A stretch of DNA of 64,000 nucleotides from Microbacterium sp. STN6 (GTDB lineage Bacteria; Actinomycetota; Actinomycetes; Actinomycetales; Microbacteriaceae). The position numbers and the translations under genes were made by a program. The stretch covers positions 1,054,001 through 1,118,000 of the forward strand of contig NZ_JAPMIT010000001.1 in the NCBI RefSeq assembly GCF_026410545.1, given 5' to 3'. Positions 7,765 through 17,293 of the stretch are shown in pieces. Every line of letters begins with the position of its first letter. Position 1 is the first letter of the stretch. The notes beneath the pieces are model-generated. The model saw only the letters and a list, made by a program, of their open reading frames with translations. It was not told where the DNA came from and ran no database searches.

Positions 7765-7820
7765 GGCCAGCGAGATCGGGCCAGCGAGATCAGGCCAGCG
7801 AGATCAGGCCAGCGAGATCA
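7765..7820. repeat. Four tandem 14-bp units spanning the ABC-F gene stop codon
   Basis: Four near-identical copies of GGCCAGCGAGATCA at 7765-7778, 7779-7792, 7793-7806 and 7807-7820. The last copy encodes the C-terminal residues of the ABC-F protein, and the stop codon falls at the junction with the third copy, so the others are non-coding duplicates just downstream. Confidence 0.9.
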
Positions 7821-9402
7821 GGTCGGCGTAGTCCTTGTTCCAGTGGTCCTCGACGCCGTCTGGCAGCACGAGCACGCGCTCGGGGTTCAGCGCTTCGACC
7901 GCTCCCTCGTCGTGGCTGACGAGAACGACCGCGCCAGAGTAGTGCGCGAGCGCGTCGAGGATCTCGGCGCGGCTGGCCGGGTCGAGGTTGTTGGTCGGCT
8001 CATCGAGCAGCAGCACGTTCGCCGCTGAGACCACGAGCATGGCGAGGGCGAGCCTCGTCTTCTCGCCGCCCGAGAGCACGCCGGCGGGCTTGTGCGAGTC
8101 GTCGCCCGTGAACAGGAACGAGCCGAGTACCCGCCTGGCTTCCGTTTCGGTGAGGTTCGGCGAGGCAGACACCATGTTCTGCAGCACACTGCGCTTCACG
8201 TCGATGGTCTCGTGCTCCTGCGCGTAGTAGCCGATGCGCAGCCCGTGGCCGGGGTCGACGCCGCCCGTGTCCGGCGTGTCGACGCCGGCGAGAATACGCA
8301 GCAGCGTCGTCTTGCCCGCGCCGTTGAGGCCGAGCACGACGACCTTGGAGCCGCGGTCAATGGCGAGGTCGACGGCCGTGAAGATCTCGAGCGAGCCGTA
8401 GCTCTTCGACAGGTCGTGCGCCTCGAGCGGAGTGCGACCGCACGGCGCGGGATCGGGGAACCGCAGCTTCGCCACCCGGTCGGCCTCGCGCACGTCGTCG
8501 AGCCCCGCGAGCAGCTTCTCGGCCCGCGCCACCATCTGGTGGGCCGCGGCCGCCTTGGTGGCCTTCGCACCGAACTTCGCCGCCTGCAACTGCAGCGCGC
8601 CCGCCTTCTTCTCGGCGTTCGCGCGCTCCTTCTTGCGCCGCTCCTCGTCTGCCGCTCGCTGGCGCAGGTAGTGCTTCCAGCCCATGTTGTACACGTCGAT
8701 GACGCCGCGGTTCGCGTCGAGATAGAAGACCCGGTTGACCGTCTCCCCCACCAGCTCGACGTCGTGGCTGATCACGATGACGCCGCCGGCGTAGCTCTTC
8801 AGGAACTCTCGCAGCCATACCACCGAGTCGGCGTCGAGGTGGTTGGTCGGCTCGTCGAGGATCATGGTCTCGGCAGCAGAGAACAGGATGCGCGCCAGCT
8901 CGATGCGCCGCCGCTGGCCACCAGAGAGCGTCTTCAGCTGCTGGTCGAGAATGCGGTCGGGCAGGTTCAGGTTGCTCGCGATCGACGCCGCCTCAGCCTC
9001 GGCTGCGTAGCCACCGAGAACGTGGAAGCGCTCCTCGAGTCGGCCGTACTTCTTCATGGCCGCCGCGCTGACGGCGGCATCCGCGCTGGCCATGTCGAGC
9101 GTCGCGTGCTGCATGCCGAGCACGACCTCGCCGAGTCCCCTCGCGTTCAGAATGCGCGTGCGGGCCAGCTCCTCGGGGTCGCCGCTTCGCGGGTCCTGCG
9201 GCAGGTAGCCGATCTCGCCGCCGCGGTCGACGCGCCCCTCGCTCGGCTGCACGTCGCCCGCGAGCACCTTGGTCAGTGTCGTCTTGCCCGCACCGTTTCG
9301 CCCCACGAGCCCGATCTTGTCGCCGGCCGCCACGCGGAAGCTGACGTCTTCCATCAGCGTGCGCGCGCCGATGCGGATCGCCAGGCCTTGCACCGCGAGC
9401 AC
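7804..9402 (-). CDS. ABC-F family ATP-binding protein
   Basis: 532 aa soluble protein with two ABC ATPase domains and no membrane segment, as in ABC-F translation or antibiotic-resistance factors. The first Walker A is GRNGAGKT and the second GLNGAGKT; both domains carry LSGG signatures and DEPTN.LD Walker B motifs. Between them is a charged linker of about 60 residues. Housekeeping members act on the ribosome; which subfamily this is cannot be settled by eye. The start is GTG at 9402, behind AAAAGGACG. It stands alone, convergent with SURF1. Confidence 0.85.
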   Translation of the reverse strand: MLAVQGLAIRIGARTLMEDVSFRVAAGDKIGLVGRNGAGKTTLTKVLAGDVQPSEGRVDRGGEIGYLPQDPRSGDPEELARTRILNARGLGEVVLGMQHATLDMASADAAVSAAAMKKYGRLEERFHVLGGYAAEAEAASIASNLNLPDRILDQQLKTLSGGQRRRIELARILFSAAETMILDEPTNHLDADSVVWLREFLKSYAGGVIVISHDVELVGETVNRVFYLDANRGVIDVYNMGWKHYLRQRAADEERRKKERANAEKKAGALQLQAAKFGAKATKAAAAHQMVARAEKLLAGLDDVREADRVAKLRFPDPAPCGRTPLEAHDLSKSYGSLEIFTAVDLAIDRGSKVVVLGLNGAGKTTLLRILAGVDTPDTGGVDPGHGLRIGYYAQEHETIDVKRSVLQNMVSASPNLTETEARRVLGSFLFTGDDSHKPAGVLSGGEKTRLALAMLVVSAANVLLLDEPTNNLDPASRAEILDALAHYSGAVVLVSHDEGAVEALNPERVLVLPDGVEDHWNKDYADLISLA

Positions 9403-9546
9403 AGCGTACGTCCTTTTCGTGAGGGGTTGGGGGTCGGATGCTGCGCACGCTCCCGCTCATGCGGGCAACCCGTGCGCAACCGCAACAGTCTACCGGCCGT
9501 GGCTGGGAGCGCGGACGGCGCGGGAATCGGGCATGCGCCCCGCTCG

Positions 9547-11091
9547 CTACTTCTTCGGGTGCTTCCGGTCGTGCCGACCGGAGACCGCGTAGCGCTTCGC
9601 CCACGCCGTCTGGGCCACGTCGGATTCCGGGTCGCGGTACTCGGCGACGTACTGCCGTGCCTCCTCGTCGCTGCCGACCGAGGGCAGGGAGCCGCGCAGG
9701 GGCATGTTGGCGGTCTCCTTGGTGCGCCACACGGCGATCATGCCGATGACGGCGGCGGCCATGAGGTAGAACGCGGGAATATCGTCGGCGAAGGCCCACT
9801 TCGCGTTCTCACCCCACTGGACGAGCGCCTGCGTCGCAAGGGGCGTGGTGCCGCCGAACACCGACACCGAGACGTTGAACGCAATCGAGAGGGCTCCATA
9901 GCGGATCACGGTCGGGAAGAGCGCCGGCAGCGTCGACGGCATCGTCGACGTGAAGGTGACGAGCACGAGACCGAGGAGCAGCAGGCCGGCGAAGCTCAGC
10001 CACACGTTGTCGCTCTGCACGAGCTTCAGGGCCGGCCACGAGAGCACCAGGAAGCCGATGCAGCCGCCCATGAGCACGGGCTTGCGGCCGAACAGGTCTG
10101 AGAGCCGGCCGCCGAACGTGATGACGCACATCATGAGGATCATGACGACGATGATCAGCAGCAGCCCGTGCGTGGGCGAGCGCCCGAACGTGTCGGTCAG
10201 GTAGGTCGGCATGTAGGTGAGCAGCATGTAGTCGCACACGTTGAAGACGAGAACGAGCCCGACGTAGACCAGGAGCGCCCGCCAATTCTCGGCGAACAGT
10301 CGAAGCATCGGCGTCTTGGCACTCTCTCGTTCTGAGGCCTGCTCCTGCTGCTTCTGGAACGCCGGGGTCTCCTCGAGCTTCAGCCGCATGTAGAGCCCGA
10401 TGACGCCGAGCGGCCCGGCAACCAGGAACGGAATACGCCAGCCCCACGACAGCAGCGTGTCTGGCGGCATCGCGGCGTTCAGGATCGTGACGAGGCCCGC
10501 GCCGAGCACGTAGCCGGCGAGGGTGCCGAACTCGAGCCAGGAGCCCATGAAGCCGCGGCGCTTGTCTGGCGAGTACTCGGCGATGAACGTTGTGGCTCCC
10601 CCGTACTCGCCGCCGGTGGAGAATCCCTGCACGAGTCGCGCCGCGAGCAGCAGGATTGGCGAGACGATGCCGATTGTCGCGAACGATGGGATGAGCCCGA
10701 TCGAGAGCGTGCCGATGGCCATGAGGATCATGGTGAGTGAGAGAACGCGCTTGCGGCCGATCCGGTCACCGAGCGGGCCGAAGAACATGCCGCCGAGTGG
10801 CCGCACGAGGAACGCGGCGGTGAACGCCCCGAGCGTGGCGATGAGCGCGAGTCCGCCCTCGCTCTTCGGGAAGAAGACGCTCGCGATGGTCGTGGCCAGG
10901 TACGAGTAGACGCCGAAGTCGAACCACTCCATGGCGTTGCCGAGCGCCGCAGCCGCGACGGCGCGCTTCAGCACCCCCGATTCAACGACCGTGATGTCGG
11001 CGACCTTGAGTTCGCGGCGGGATGGCGCGTGCCTGCGCACGCGCGCGTCGTGCGAACCTCGGCGCTCGGATGGGGGAACGGAATCGGACAA
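9547..11091 (-). CDS. MFS transporter, metabolite:H+ symporter (MHS) type
   Basis: 514 aa with about 12 membrane helices. The N-terminal region NAMEWFDFGVYSYLA, the loop GPLGDRIGRKRVL and RLVQGFSTGGEYGG are hallmarks of the MHS group, which includes ProP-like osmoprotectant and dicarboxylate/proton symporters. The start is TTG at 11091, well supported by GAGGAGG seven bases upstream. The C-terminal tail has a basic KHPKK end. The substrate is unknown; a compatible solute or organic acid is likely from the family. It lies downstream of sufT with its own ribosome-binding site. Confidence 0.85.
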   Translation of the reverse strand: MSDSVPPSERRGSHDARVRRHAPSRRELKVADITVVESGVLKRAVAAAALGNAMEWFDFGVYSYLATTIASVFFPKSEGGLALIATLGAFTAAFLVRPLGGMFFGPLGDRIGRKRVLSLTMILMAIGTLSIGLIPSFATIGIVSPILLLAARLVQGFSTGGEYGGATTFIAEYSPDKRRGFMGSWLEFGTLAGYVLGAGLVTILNAAMPPDTLLSWGWRIPFLVAGPLGVIGLYMRLKLEETPAFQKQQEQASERESAKTPMLRLFAENWRALLVYVGLVLVFNVCDYMLLTYMPTYLTDTFGRSPTHGLLLIIVVMILMMCVITFGGRLSDLFGRKPVLMGGCIGFLVLSWPALKLVQSDNVWLSFAGLLLLGLVLVTFTSTMPSTLPALFPTVIRYGALSIAFNVSVSVFGGTTPLATQALVQWGENAKWAFADDIPAFYLMAAAVIGMIAVWRTKETANMPLRGSLPSVGSDEEARQYVAEYRDPESDVAQTAWAKRYAVSGRHDRKHPKK

Positions 11092-11159
11092 GGCGGGACC
11101 TCCTCGTCCGCAGGCTACCCGGCGCGACGCGACGTCGCACCGGCAAGCCGGCCAGGGCC

Positions 11160-11189
11160 GAGAAGGCCCGAATCGAGAAGGCCCGAATC
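11160..11189. repeat. Direct 15-bp duplication at the 3' end of sufT
   Basis: Two adjacent copies of GAGAAGGCCCGAATC. The second runs into the sufT stop codon. It resembles the duplication at the end of the ABC-F gene and probably arose by slippage. Confidence 0.8.
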
Positions 11190-11517
11190 AGATGGCGAAG
11201 CCGATGGCCCGCATCATCTCCCTGCCGTCGTCCGTGATGCGCTCGGGGCCCCACGGCGGCATCCACACCCAGTTGATGCGGAACGCCTCGACGACGCCAT
11301 CGAGGGCCTGCGCGATCTGCTCCTCGATCACGTCCGTGAGCGGGCACCCCGCACTTGTGAGCGTCATCGAGATGACGAGCGCGTTGTTCTCGTCATCCCA
11401 TGACAGGTCGTAGATGAGGCCGAGGTCGACCACGTTGACCCCTAGCTCGGGGTCCATCACATCTTTCAGTGCCTCTTCGATCTCGTCGTATCGCGTTGGC
11501 GTCAGTGTCGCAGCCAT
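11188..11517 (-). CDS. sufT: SufT-type DUF59 Fe-S assembly factor
   Basis: 109 aa MIP18/DUF59 protein. The family motif DPELGVNVVDLGLIY is near residues 22-36, and the conserved cysteine is in TLTSAGCPL. In actinobacteria and firmicutes this protein helps Fe-S cluster maturation or transfer as the last gene of the suf operon. It starts four bases after sufC and ends the operon. The downstream 15-bp duplication is noted separately. Confidence 0.85.
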   Translation of the reverse strand: MAATLTPTRYDEIEEALKDVMDPELGVNVVDLGLIYDLSWDDENNALVISMTLTSAGCPLTDVIEEQIAQALDGVVEAFRINWVWMPPWGPERITDDGREMMRAIGFAI

Positions 11518-11521
11518 GTCT

Positions 11522-12289
<768 letters not shown>

Positions 12290-12296
12290 GTCTCTT

Positions 12297-12626
12297 TCAG
12301 ATTTCTTTCGTGGTTGTCGAGTCGATGTAGACGTCGCCGTCGATGATCTCGACCGGGTAAACCGGCACGGGTTCGAAGGCGGGGAGGTTCAGCGGCTGCC
12401 CGGTGATGAGCGAGAACTGGGAGCCGTGCGCCCAGCACTCGAGGGTCTCGCCCTCGACGAAGCCCTCCGACAGCGAGATCTCGCCGTGCGTGCAGGTGTC
12501 GCCGATCGCGTGAACCGCACCGGCGGAATCCTTGACGACCGCGATCGGCACCTCGCCGATCACGACGCGCACCGCCTGGTTCTCGGTGAGCTCGTCGATG
12601 GCGCAGACGCGCGTTCCCGCGCTCAT
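12297..12626 (-). CDS. Rieske-type ferredoxin encoded in the suf operon
   Basis: 109 aa small Rieske [2Fe-2S] protein. Ligands are clear: C45 and H47 in CTHG, C64 and H67 in CWAHG. Similar proteins are annotated as non-heme iron oxygenase ferredoxin subunits, but the place between sufD and sufC is conserved in many actinobacteria and points to an electron-transfer role in Fe-S assembly. Its ATG overlaps the sufD stop (ATGA). No oxygenase genes are nearby, which argues against a dioxygenase partner. Confidence 0.88.
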   Translation of the reverse strand: MSAGTRVCAIDELTENQAVRVVIGEVPIAVVKDSAGAVHAIGDTCTHGEISLSEGFVEGETLECWAHGSQFSLITGQPLNLPAFEPVPVYPVEIIDGDVYIDSTTTKEI

Positions 12627-13828
12627 GCCCGGCTGCTGGCGTCCGCCAGCTCCGCCTCGATCGCGGCGTTCAGGTGCGCCTGCAACGCGGGAGCGCCGAT
12701 CTTCTGCACGACGTCGGTGAGGAAGCCGCGAACGACGAGGCGCCGCGCCTCGTCTTCGGTGATGCCGCGAGACTGCAGGTAGAACAGCTGCTCGTCGTCG
12801 AACCGGCCCGTCGCGCTGGCATGGCCCGCGCCCAGGATGTCGCCGGTCTCGATCTCGAGGTTCGGCACCGAGTCGGCGCGGGTGCCCTCCGAGAGAACGA
12901 GGTTGCGGTTCTGCTCGTAGCTGTCGGTGCCCACGGCCTTCTGGCCGATGAGAACGTCGCCGATCCATACCGTGTGCGCGCCCTCGCCCTGCAACGCGCC
13001 CTTGTATGTCACGCGGCTGCGGCTGTGCGGGGCGTCGTGGAACACGTATACCTGCTGCTCGAGGTGCTGTCCGGCATCCGCGAAATAGACGCCGAGCATC
13101 TCGGTGTCGCTGCCCGCGCCCACGAGGTGGGTCGAGGGGTTGACGCGAACGATGCTGCCGCCGAGCGAGACGACCACGTGTTTCAGCTTCGCGTCCTTCT
13201 CGAGGATGGCGAAGTGACTCGCGAGGTGCACCGCGTCGTCGTGCCATTCCTGGTCGCTGACGAAGGTGAGCTGCGCCGCCTCGCCGACGATGATCTCGAC
13301 GTTCTCGCTCAGCTGAGCCTCGCCCAGGCTGCGCAGCACGACGGTGGCGCTGCTCATGGGCGCGGCGTCGATGACGATGTGGCCGGCGCGAGGGGTGGTG
13401 CCGAGTGTCGAGCGGGTGAGCGTGAACTCGCCGTCCACCTCACCGGTGATGCGCACGAGGAGCGCCTTCCGGCTCGCCCCCCAGGCATTGGCGGATGCTC
13501 GCTCCTCCGGCAGGCCGGCCGAGCCGATGCGGGCGTCGTCGGTGTCGATCCAGCTGACCTCGACGCCCTCCGTGCTCTCGTACGCGATCTCGTACGGCGA
13601 GCCGTCGAGTTCGCCGGCGGTAAGAGGCTGGATGCGACCGACTGGCGTGTTCCTCCAGACGGCCTCACGGCCGGTGACGGCAGGGAAGTCGGCGACCTCG
13701 ACCGAACGGAACCGCTCGGAACGCGTCTGAACCGGGACGAGTCCCCATCCGCCGTCCGAGTGCTTCTTCAGTCCGTGCTGTGCCGGCTCCTGATCCTTGA
13801 TAACAGTCTGAGTGGCTGCGGATGACAT
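12623..13828 (-). CDS. sufD: Fe-S cluster assembly protein SufD
   Basis: 401 aa scaffold subunit that pairs with SufB and SufC. The C-terminal beta-helix core is recognisable by the TYKGALQGEGAHTVWIGD stretch and the ending EDEARRLVVRGFL. Its ATG directly follows the sufB stop with no gap, and its own stop overlaps the Rieske start. The N-terminal 100 residues are more divergent, as usual for SufD. Confidence 0.93.
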   Translation of the reverse strand: MSSAATQTVIKDQEPAQHGLKKHSDGGWGLVPVQTRSERFRSVEVADFPAVTGREAVWRNTPVGRIQPLTAGELDGSPYEIAYESTEGVEVSWIDTDDARIGSAGLPEERASANAWGASRKALLVRITGEVDGEFTLTRSTLGTTPRAGHIVIDAAPMSSATVVLRSLGEAQLSENVEIIVGEAAQLTFVSDQEWHDDAVHLASHFAILEKDAKLKHVVVSLGGSIVRVNPSTHLVGAGSDTEMLGVYFADAGQHLEQQVYVFHDAPHSRSRVTYKGALQGEGAHTVWIGDVLIGQKAVGTDSYEQNRNLVLSEGTRADSVPNLEIETGDILGAGHASATGRFDDEQLFYLQSRGITEDEARRLVVRGFLTDVVQKIGAPALQAHLNAAIEAELADASSRA

Positions 13829-15247
13829 TTAGCCGACGGATCCTTCCATGCCCATCTCGATGAGCTTGTTGAGTTCGAGTGCGTATTCCATCGGGAGTTC
13901 GCGGGCGATCGGCTCGATGAAGCCGCGCACGATCATGGCCATTGCCTCGTCCTCGGGCATGCCGCGGCTCATCAGGTAGAAGAGCTGCTCCTCGCTCACG
14001 CGTGAGACGGTCGCCTCGTGGCCGAGCTGCACGTCGTCGACGCGGATGTCGATGGAGGGGTACGTGTCGCTGCGGGAGATGGTGTCGACGAGGAGGGCAT
14101 CGCAGCGCACGGTGTTGGCGGAATGGTGCGCTGCAGCATCCACTCGCACTTCACCGCGGTACCCACTGCGGCCGCCGCCGCGCGCGATCGACTTGGAGAC
14201 GATCGACGACTGCGTGTACGGCGCCATGTGGATCATCTTCGCGCCCGCGTCCTGATGCTGGCCGGGGCCGGCGAAGGCCACCGAGAGGGTCTCGCCCTTG
14301 GCGTGCTCCCCCACCAGGTAGATCGACGGGTACTTCATGGTCACCTTGGAGCCGATGTTGCCGTCCACCCACTCCATGGTGGCGCCCTCGTGGGCCATGG
14401 CCCGCTTGGTGACCAGGTTGTAGACGTTGTTCGACCAGTTCTGGATGGTCGTGTAGCGAACGCGCGCGTTCTTCTTCACCACGATCTCGACGACGGCCGA
14501 GTGCAGGGAATCAGACGTGTAGATCGGGGCCGTGCAGCCCTCGATGTAGTGCACGTAGCTGCCCTCGTCGGCGATGATCAGGGTGCGCTCGAACTGCCCC
14601 ATGTTCTCGGTGTTGATGCGGAAGTACGCCTGCAGCGGGATCTCCACGTGCACGCCTGGCGGCACGTAGACGAACGAGCCACCGGACCACGCGGCCGTGT
14701 TCAGCGCCGCGAACTTGTTGTCGCCGGCGGGGATGATCGTGCCGAAGTACTCCTCGAAGAACTCCGGGTGCTCGCGGAGCGCCGTGTCGGTGTCGGTGAA
14801 GATGACGCCCTGCGCCTCGAGGTCCTGACGAATCTGGTGGTACACCACCTCGGACTCGTACTGGGCCGTGACGCCGGCAACGAGGCGGCTTCGCTCGGCC
14901 TCGGGGATGCCGAGCTTCTCGTACGTGTTCTTGATGTCCTCCGGCAGGTCCTCCCACGTCTGGGCCTGCTTCTCGGTCGAGCGCACAAAGTACTTGATGT
15001 TGTCGAAGTCGATCTCCGACAGGTCCGCGCCCCAGGACGGCATGGGCTTGCGTTCGAACAACTTAAGCGCCTTGAGCCTGCGCTGCTTCATCCACTCCGG
15101 CTCGTTCTTCAGCCGGGAGATGTCTTCGACCACCTCGGGCGAGATGCCGCGCCTGGCGCTTGCTCCCGCCGCGTCGGAGTCGGACCAGCCGAACTCGTAT
15201 TGCCCCAGGCTCTCCAGCTCGGGGCGGTCGATCAGGATGTCTGACAT
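13829..15247 (-). CDS. sufB: Fe-S cluster assembly protein SufB
   Basis: 472 aa, the main scaffold protein of the SUF system, building Fe-S clusters in the cytoplasm with SufC and SufD. Highly conserved blocks include [28 protein letters not shown] and [16 protein letters not shown]. The start at ATG 15247 follows GGAAAGG by five bases; an in-frame GTG six codons upstream lacks such support. First gene of the operon. No SufR-type regulator gene is next to it; the neighbour on the other side is ctaA. Confidence 0.95.
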   Translation of the reverse strand: MSDILIDRPELESLGQYEFGWSDSDAAGASARRGISPEVVEDISRLKNEPEWMKQRRLKALKLFERKPMPSWGADLSEIDFDNIKYFVRSTEKQAQTWEDLPEDIKNTYEKLGIPEAERSRLVAGVTAQYESEVVYHQIRQDLEAQGVIFTDTDTALREHPEFFEEYFGTIIPAGDNKFAALNTAAWSGGSFVYVPPGVHVEIPLQAYFRINTENMGQFERTLIIADEGSYVHYIEGCTAPIYTSDSLHSAVVEIVVKKNARVRYTTIQNWSNNVYNLVTKRAMAHEGATMEWVDGNIGSKVTMKYPSIYLVGEHAKGETLSVAFAGPGQHQDAGAKMIHMAPYTQSSIVSKSIARGGGRSGYRGEVRVDAAAHHSANTVRCDALLVDTISRSDTYPSIDIRVDDVQLGHEATVSRVSEEQLFYLMSRGMPEDEAMAMIVRGFIEPIARELPMEYALELNKLIEMGMEGSVG

Positions 15248-15364
15248 ATCTACCTTTCCTGCCACGGCGACCGGCTATCAATCCGGCTCACGTTACGACT
15301 CGGAAGTCATGCGGATCCGAGGCGTCTCGCGATTGTGCGAGTGACTGGTGTGCGTACCTAAGAT

Positions 15365-15462
15365 GTTCAAGGACGTGGGCGGCGCTGCCAACGGCCGCAT
15401 CGCAAGAAAAACCGATGCGAAGCACGCGCAGCCGCGCGTACCTTGAACCTTCAACGATTCTA
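15365..15462 (-). promoter_or_regulatory. sufB promoter with operator-like inverted repeats in the leader
   Basis: On the minus strand a TAGAAT -10 box (15462-15457) is preceded 18 bases upstream by TCTACA, a fair -35. Just after the expected start point lies CCTTGAAC (15441-15448), which is repeated inverted as GTTCAAGG at 15365-15372. Between them a 7-bp hairpin CGCATCG/CGATGCG (15396-15419, 10-base loop) could form in the roughly 200-base leader. The arms could bind a repressor; which one is unknown. Confidence 0.45.
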
Positions 15463-15497
15463 CAGCCTGAGCCTGCTATTTGTAGAGGGTCTGCTTC

Positions 15498-16544
15498 GTG
15501 TTCGCTGCGGATGAACCGCGTCAGAGAGTGAATCGTCACGTGAACCGTGTCTCAACCGGGCTGAAGTCCCGCAATCGGCGTCCTGCCACCTGGCTGAGAT
15601 CGCTGTACCGGTGGCTTCCCGACCACGTCGACGCTCGGGTGCGTCTCATCGGCTGGCTGTCGCTCGCCGGCCAGCTGCTGCTCGTCGCCTCGGGCGGCGC
15701 CGTTCGCCTCACCGGCTCCGGCCTCGGCTGCCCGACGTGGCCCAAGTGCACCGCAGACTCCCTGACGACGACGCCCGAGATGGGCATCCACGGCATCATC
15801 GAGTTCGGCAACAGGATGCTCACGTTCGTGCTGACCATCATCGTGATCCTGGCGTTCCTGTTCGTCATGCGCATGCGGGCGAAGCGGCCCGACCTGTTCT
15901 GGCTCACGTTCTGGCTCGGCATGAGCATCCCGGTCCAGGCCGTGGTCGGCGGCTTCACGGTGCTGTTCCGGCTGAACCCGTACATGGTCGGCGTGCACTT
16001 CGTGCTCTCGATCGTGCTGACGATCGTGACGACCGTGCTCGTCTGTCGCATCCACACCACACCCTCGGCGCGCGTACTGGCCGTTCCGCCGTGGTTCGCC
16101 TGGGCGGCGTGGATCATGGCCGCGTTTGCCATGATCACGGTGCTCGTCGGCATCCTGACCACCGGCTCCGGCCCGCACGCCGGCGACGCCGACACGCTGA
16201 GGACGGGCTTCGACACGGAGTTCATGGAGCACATCCACGCGCTGCCTGCGTACATCACGGCAGGCTTCACGCTGCTGCTCGTCGGGGCGTCGATCGGGCT
16301 GGCGGTCGGCCCCGTACGCCGCTTCCTCGCACTGCTCGTGGTCGTGGAGGTGCTGCAGATCGGCGTCGGGCTGCTTCAGGCGAACACCGGTCTGCCGGGC
16401 ATCCTCGTCGGCACTCACATGGTGCTGTCGGCGCTGCTCATGTCCGCCGTCACCGCGGTGCTCGTGAACCTCACGCAACCCGTTGAGGCGCCGGAGGGTG
16501 CGACGAGCCGCACCTCGGGGGCGGTGGCGAGCACGAGCGCGTAG
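15498..16544 (+). CDS. ctaA: Heme A synthase CtaA (COX15/CtaA family)
   Basis: 348 aa with eight membrane helices. It oxidises heme O to heme A for aa3-type oxidases. Conserved features: GAVRLTGSGLGCPTWPKC after the first helix, the histidine in IHGIIEFGNR, HFVLS in the middle and THMVLSALL near the end. The two cysteines of GCPTWPKC are the redox pair seen in many bacterial CtaA proteins. I use GTG 15498 behind GAGGG; an in-frame GTG at 15540 would remove 14 residues. Divergent from sufB. Confidence 0.9.
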   Translation: MFAADEPRQRVNRHVNRVSTGLKSRNRRPATWLRSLYRWLPDHVDARVRLIGWLSLAGQLLLVASGGAVRLTGSGLGCPTWPKCTADSLTTTPEMGIHGIIEFGNRMLTFVLTIIVILAFLFVMRMRAKRPDLFWLTFWLGMSIPVQAVVGGFTVLFRLNPYMVGVHFVLSIVLTIVTTVLVCRIHTTPSARVLAVPPWFAWAAWIMAAFAMITVLVGILTTGSGPHAGDADTLRTGFDTEFMEHIHALPAYITAGFTLLLVGASIGLAVGPVRRFLALLVVVEVLQIGVGLLQANTGLPGILVGTHMVLSALLMSAVTAVLVNLTQPVEAPEGATSRTSGAVASTSA

Positions 16545-16608
16545 GGCCGGCCATCCGCTGGTTCCTGCCGTCGCGGGAAGGGCGGCCGCGGGACGCTCGG
16601 GAATGGCG

Positions 16609-17202
16609 CTACACGGTCGCGACGGCGTTGAGGTATTCCTCGGGCCAACCGGGCTTGGGGTCACTGCCCTCGTCCGCGGTTCGCGCGGCGACCCAGCTCT
16701 CCCGTTCCTCGCCGCGGAACGGGAACGGGGTGGCGGCGTTCGTCTCAAGCCGGAAGCCCATGCTGCGGGCGAGCCTTGCGCTGGCCACGTTGCCCCTGAT
16801 GCCCTGCCAGCGCAGTTGCGTGAGTGCGAGGCCCTCGTGGGAGAAGGCGTGGTCGACCACCGCGAGCAGGGCCTCCCTGGCGTAGCCGCGGCCGCGGTGA
16901 GCCGACCCCATCCAGCAGCCGAACGACGCGGAACCCGGCGCCACGTCGCGCCGCAGCTCGATCACCCCGATGAGGTGCGGATGGCGCCGTTCGCGCACCG
17001 CCCACGTCGTGTAGTCGCCGCTGACGACGCCGTGTGGAACGTAGGCGTCGATGAAGAACTCGGCGTCGCTCAGCGCGAACGGCGAGGCGATCGGGATCCA
17101 CCGGCGGATCTCGGCGTCCTGGCACAGCGCGAAGATGGTCTGGATGTCGCTTCGCCGCGGGGCATCCAGAACGAGCCGCCGCGTGCCGAGAACACGTGTC
17201 AT
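16609..17202 (-). CDS. GNAT family N-acetyltransferase
   Basis: 197 aa, RimJ/RimL-like GNAT fold. The acetyl-CoA binding motif appears as RGRGYAREAL near residue 110, with LRWQGIRGNVASARLARSMGF after it, the usual RimJ/RimL pattern (xxNxxSxxVxxKxGF). Likely acetylates a protein N-terminus or a small amine; the substrate cannot be told. The ATG follows GAGGGGGAA closely. Convergent with ctaA and upstream of ctaB on the same strand as ctaB, with no sign of a functional link. Confidence 0.8.
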   Translation of the reverse strand: MTRVLGTRRLVLDAPRRSDIQTIFALCQDAEIRRWIPIASPFALSDAEFFIDAYVPHGVVSGDYTTWAVRERRHPHLIGVIELRRDVAPGSASFGCWMGSAHRGRGYAREALLAVVDHAFSHEGLALTQLRWQGIRGNVASARLARSMGFRLETNAATPFPFRGEERESWVAARTADEGSDPKPGWPEEYLNAVATV

Positions 17203-17274
17203 TTCCCCCTCAGAGTAGAGCGATCTGTTCCCGCCGTCGAGGGGTTTTCCACCGTCGCACACGCCGATTCTCGT

Positions 17275-17290
17275 GCGGGCTCCGGCCCGC
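17275..17290 (-). terminator. Hairpin just downstream of ctaB
   Basis: A 6-bp GC-only inverted repeat (GCGGGC, four-base loop, GCCCGC) begins three bases after the ctaB stop codon. No T-run follows, as is common for terminators in high-GC actinobacteria. Small stem, so confidence is limited. Confidence 0.4.
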
Positions 17291-17293
17291 CTC

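Noticed and set aside
8092-10101. A 669-residue open frame on the plus strand opposite the ABC-F and MFS genes
   Set aside because: Antisense shadow of GC-rich coding sequence; Arg/Val/His-rich with no recognisable domain, while the minus strand has clear ABC-F and MFS motifs.
12297-12626. Dioxygenase ferredoxin component of an aromatic degradation pathway
   Set aside because: No oxygenase or reductase genes nearby; it is fully embedded in the suf operon by overlaps on one side and a seven-base gap on the other.
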